From contig JACCYR010000334.1 in NCBI GenBank assembly GCA_013696385.1, forward strand, positions 1 through 7,187: a DNA stretch of 7,187 nt, in the 5' to 3' direction. Position 1 is the first letter of the stretch. The number at the start of each line of letters is the position of its first letter. The position numbers and the translations under genes are program-made. Source of the stretch: Acidobacteriota bacterium (GTDB lineage: Bacteria > Acidobacteriota > Blastocatellia > Pyrinomonadales > Pyrinomonadaceae). Below are positions 5,901 through 7,187 of the stretch, in pieces. The notes beneath the pieces are model-generated. The model saw only the letters and a list, made by a program, of their open reading frames with translations. It searched no databases and was not told where the DNA came from.

Positions 5901-5918
5901 GCCGCTTGCTTACGCGGC
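5901..5918. repeat. Small GC-rich hairpin, REP-like
   Basis: GCCGC (5901-5905) and GCGGC (5914-5918) flank the 8-base loop TTGCTTAC. It is the only GC-rich structured block in an AT-rich gap. No T-run follows on either strand, so it is not an intrinsic terminator. It may be one copy of an interspersed palindromic repeat; copy number cannot be seen from this window. Confidence 0.4.
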
Positions 5919-5960
5919 AAAAGATTTCTTTGTTTCAGCTGACGCATTTTATTGAAAAAA

Positions 5961-6011
5961 TTGTAAATTTTCCCTCGTGCATTTGTTTTGTATTCACGAT
6001 AAAATTTACAA
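5961..6011. promoter_or_regulatory. 11-bp inverted repeat abutting the uvrB start (candidate operator or start-site hairpin)
   Basis: TTGTAAATTTT (5961-5971) and its exact reverse complement AAAATTTACAA (6001-6011) flank a 29-base spacer, and the second copy ends immediately before the uvrB ATG. The copies are 40 bp apart centre to centre, close to four helical turns. The left copy also lies in a 15-base palindrome (AAAATTGTAAATTTT). Neither copy matches the E. coli or Bacillus LexA box. Candidate repressor site for uvrB, or an RNA stem masking the start; function is inferred. Confidence 0.45.
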
Positions 6012-7187
6012 ATGCAGTTTAAACTAGTTTCGGATAACGAGCCGAAAGGCGACCAACCGCAGGCGATTTCACAGCTTGTCAACGAATTAAACAAAAACAC
6101 AAAAGAGCAAGTTCTTTTGGGAATTACGGGAAGCGGTAAAACTTTCACGATTGCCAATGTTATTGAACAGGTTCAACGCCCGACGCTTGTTTTGGCGCAC
6201 AATAAAACGCTTGCCGCACAGCTTTATCAGGAATTTAAGACATTTTTCCCTGAAAACGCGGTTGAGTATTTTGTTTCTTACTACGACTATTATCAACCGG
6301 AAGCGTATGTTCCCGCGGCTGATTTGTATATCGAAAAAGAAGCGACAATTAATGAGGAAATTGACCGCCTTCGTCTGAGCGCGACCCGCGCGCTTTTTGA
6401 ACACCGCGACGTAATTGTCGTCGCTTCGGTTTCCTGCATTTACGGTTTGGGCGACCCGGACGCTTATTTCGGGATGATTCTTTTTGTCGAGCCGGGACAA
6501 AAACTCAAGCGCGATGAATTTTTAAAAGCACTTGTCAATTTGCAGTATGAGCGTTCACACATCGAATTTGAACGCGGCACTTTTCGCGTGCGCGGTGATG
6601 TCGTCGAGGTTTATCCGTCGTATCAAGACCAAGCCTATCGGATTGAATTTTGGGGCGATGAAATTGACGCGGTTTATACGATTGACTCGCTTCTCGGCGA
6701 AGTCATTAAAAAGCACGATTCGCGTTTGCCGATTTACCCGAAAACTCACTATGTTATGTCAAAACCGACAATAAAACGCGCCCTCAAAACAATTAAGGAA
6801 GAACTTGTCTGGTGGGAAGAAGAACTTATCAAACAGGGCAAAATTGTCGAATCGCAGCGGCTTCATCAGCGCACGATGTATGACCTTGAAATGATAAAAG
6901 AGATGGGATTTTGCCGCGGCATCGAAAATTATTCGCGGCATCTGACGGGAAAACCGCCGGGCGCACCGCCGCCGACACTGCTTGATTATCTGCCCGAAAA
7001 CGCGCTGATGGTGATTGACGAATCGCACCAAACTGTTCCGCAACTTGGCGCGATGTATAAAGGCGACCGTTCACGAAAGGGAAATTTGGTTGAATACGGT
7101 TTTCGCCTGCCGTCGGCGATGGACAATCGCCCATTAAACTTTGAAGAATTTAACGAGCGCATCGGACAGACAATTTTTGTTTCAGCC
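6012..7187 (+). CDS. uvrB: Excinuclease ABC subunit B, C-terminus cut by window edge
   Basis: Damage-verifying helicase-like subunit of the UvrABC nucleotide excision repair complex: UvrA delivers it to lesions, its beta-hairpin threads between the strands, and it recruits UvrC. The first 392 residues are in the window (family length about 660-690) and the frame is open to the edge. Visible: GDQPQAI Q-motif-like segment (13-19), Walker A GITGSGKT (37-44, K43), LAHNKTLAAQLY, the aromatic beta-hairpin SYYDYYQPEAYVP (Y90, Y91, Y93, Y94, Y99), the SVSCIYGLG segment, the UvrA-binding domain (roughly 155-250), FCRGIENYSRHL with PPGAPPPTLLDYLP, and motif II DESH (336-339). Helicase motifs IV-VI and the UvrC-binding UVR domain lie beyond the edge. 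The ATG at 6012 is fixed by the family N-terminus (MQFKLVSDNEPKGDQPQAI). No Shine-Dalgarno; an inverted repeat ends at the preceding base. Confidence 0.98.
   Translation, partial: MQFKLVSDNEPKGDQPQAISQLVNELNKNTKEQVLLGITGSGKTFTIANVIEQVQRPTLVLAHNKTLAAQLYQEFKTFFPENAVEYFVSYYDYYQPEAYVPAADLYIEKEATINEEIDRLRLSATRALFEHRDVIVVASVSCIYGLGDPDAYFGMILFVEPGQKLKRDEFLKALVNLQYERSHIEFERGTFRVRGDVVEVYPSYQDQAYRIEFWGDEIDAVYTIDSLLGEVIKKHDSRLPIYPKTHYVMSKPTIKRALKTIKEELVWWEEELIKQGKIVESQRLHQRTMYDLEMIKEMGFCRGIENYSRHLTGKPPGAPPPTLLDYLPENALMVIDESHQTVPQLGAMYKGDRSRKGNLVEYGFRLPSAMDNRPLNFEEFNERIGQTIFVSA

Larger units (their letters stand above)
5741..6011. other. Divergent purC/uvrB intergenic region
   Basis: A 271-bp gap between two divergent genes. 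It must hold both promoters, but no textbook -35/-10 pair stands out. Recognisable items are a CATAAT element upstream of purC, a small GC hairpin (5901-5918) and an 11-bp inverted repeat ending at the uvrB start. Short frames exist, for example ATG 5844 to TGA 5942 on the plus strand (32 codons) and a 17-codon frame from 5818, but nothing supports them as genes. Confidence 0.6.

Noticed and set aside
5844..5942. 32-codon plus-strand frame beginning MGDNWADYLKTK in the purC/uvrB gap
   Set aside because: No ribosome binding site, no recognisable family and no partner gene; several equally long frames exist in the same gap on both strands.
6000..6012. TAAAAT at 6000-6005 as the -10 of a leaderless uvrB mRNA
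   Set aside because: The spacing to the ATG would fit a leaderless transcript, but no -35 is found at 15-18 bases and the hexamer lies within A/T-rich repeat sequence.
5864..6157. 97-residue minus-strand frame across the uvrB start
   Set aside because: It is largely antisense to the conserved uvrB N-terminus and has no family resemblance.

Overview
This 7.2 kb stretch is a compact piece of bacterial chromosome carrying housekeeping and accessory-metabolism genes. No mobile element, CRISPR array, tRNA or rRNA gene is visible. Coding sequence mixes GC-rich codons (GCG, CGC, GGC, GAC) with AT-rich gaps. Almost no gene has a Shine-Dalgarno sequence; starts sit instead in A/T-rich contexts such as AATTATG. 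Gaps and some gene ends carry 7-bp tandem repeats. My impression is an Acidobacteriota genome of the Blastocatellia type, but this is a tentative inference from style, not from a marker gene.

Layout. Positions 1-2213 (minus) hold a PcrA/UvrD-type DNA helicase that runs off the left edge, so its C-terminus is missing. Upstream, on the same strand, lie two different isochorismatase-fold cysteine hydrolases (2277-2834 and 2888-3493). Before them is a previously unlisted 59-residue single-pass membrane protein (3497-3676), whose stop is 3 bases from the next start. These four genes could form one transcription unit: small membrane protein, hydrolase A, hydrolase B, helicase. A 40-bp divergent gap separates them from a plus-strand MOSC-domain protein of the YcbX/mARC type (3717-4517). 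That gene collides tail to tail, with a 9-bp overlap, with a minus-strand orphan Fis-type helix-turn-helix protein (4509-4754). The Fis-like gene follows purC (4844-5740, minus) and is separated from it by a perfect 31-bp inverted repeat. A 271-bp divergent gap then leads to uvrB (6012-7187, plus), which runs off the right edge.

Functions. UvrB and a UvrD/PcrA helicase both act in nucleotide excision repair, but here they are about 3.8 kb apart and divergently oriented. PurC makes SAICAR in purine synthesis. The MOSC protein is expected to be a molybdenum-cofactor enzyme reducing N-hydroxylated compounds, possibly including N-hydroxylated purines. The two cysteine hydrolases have intact catalytic triads but unknown substrates.

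Nothing here is a clear undescribed system. The items most worth a second look are the 7-bp repeat families at several separate sites, the 31-bp inverted repeat built from such units, an 11-bp inverted repeat ending exactly at the uvrB start codon, and the small membrane protein whose tail is encoded by repeat DNA.
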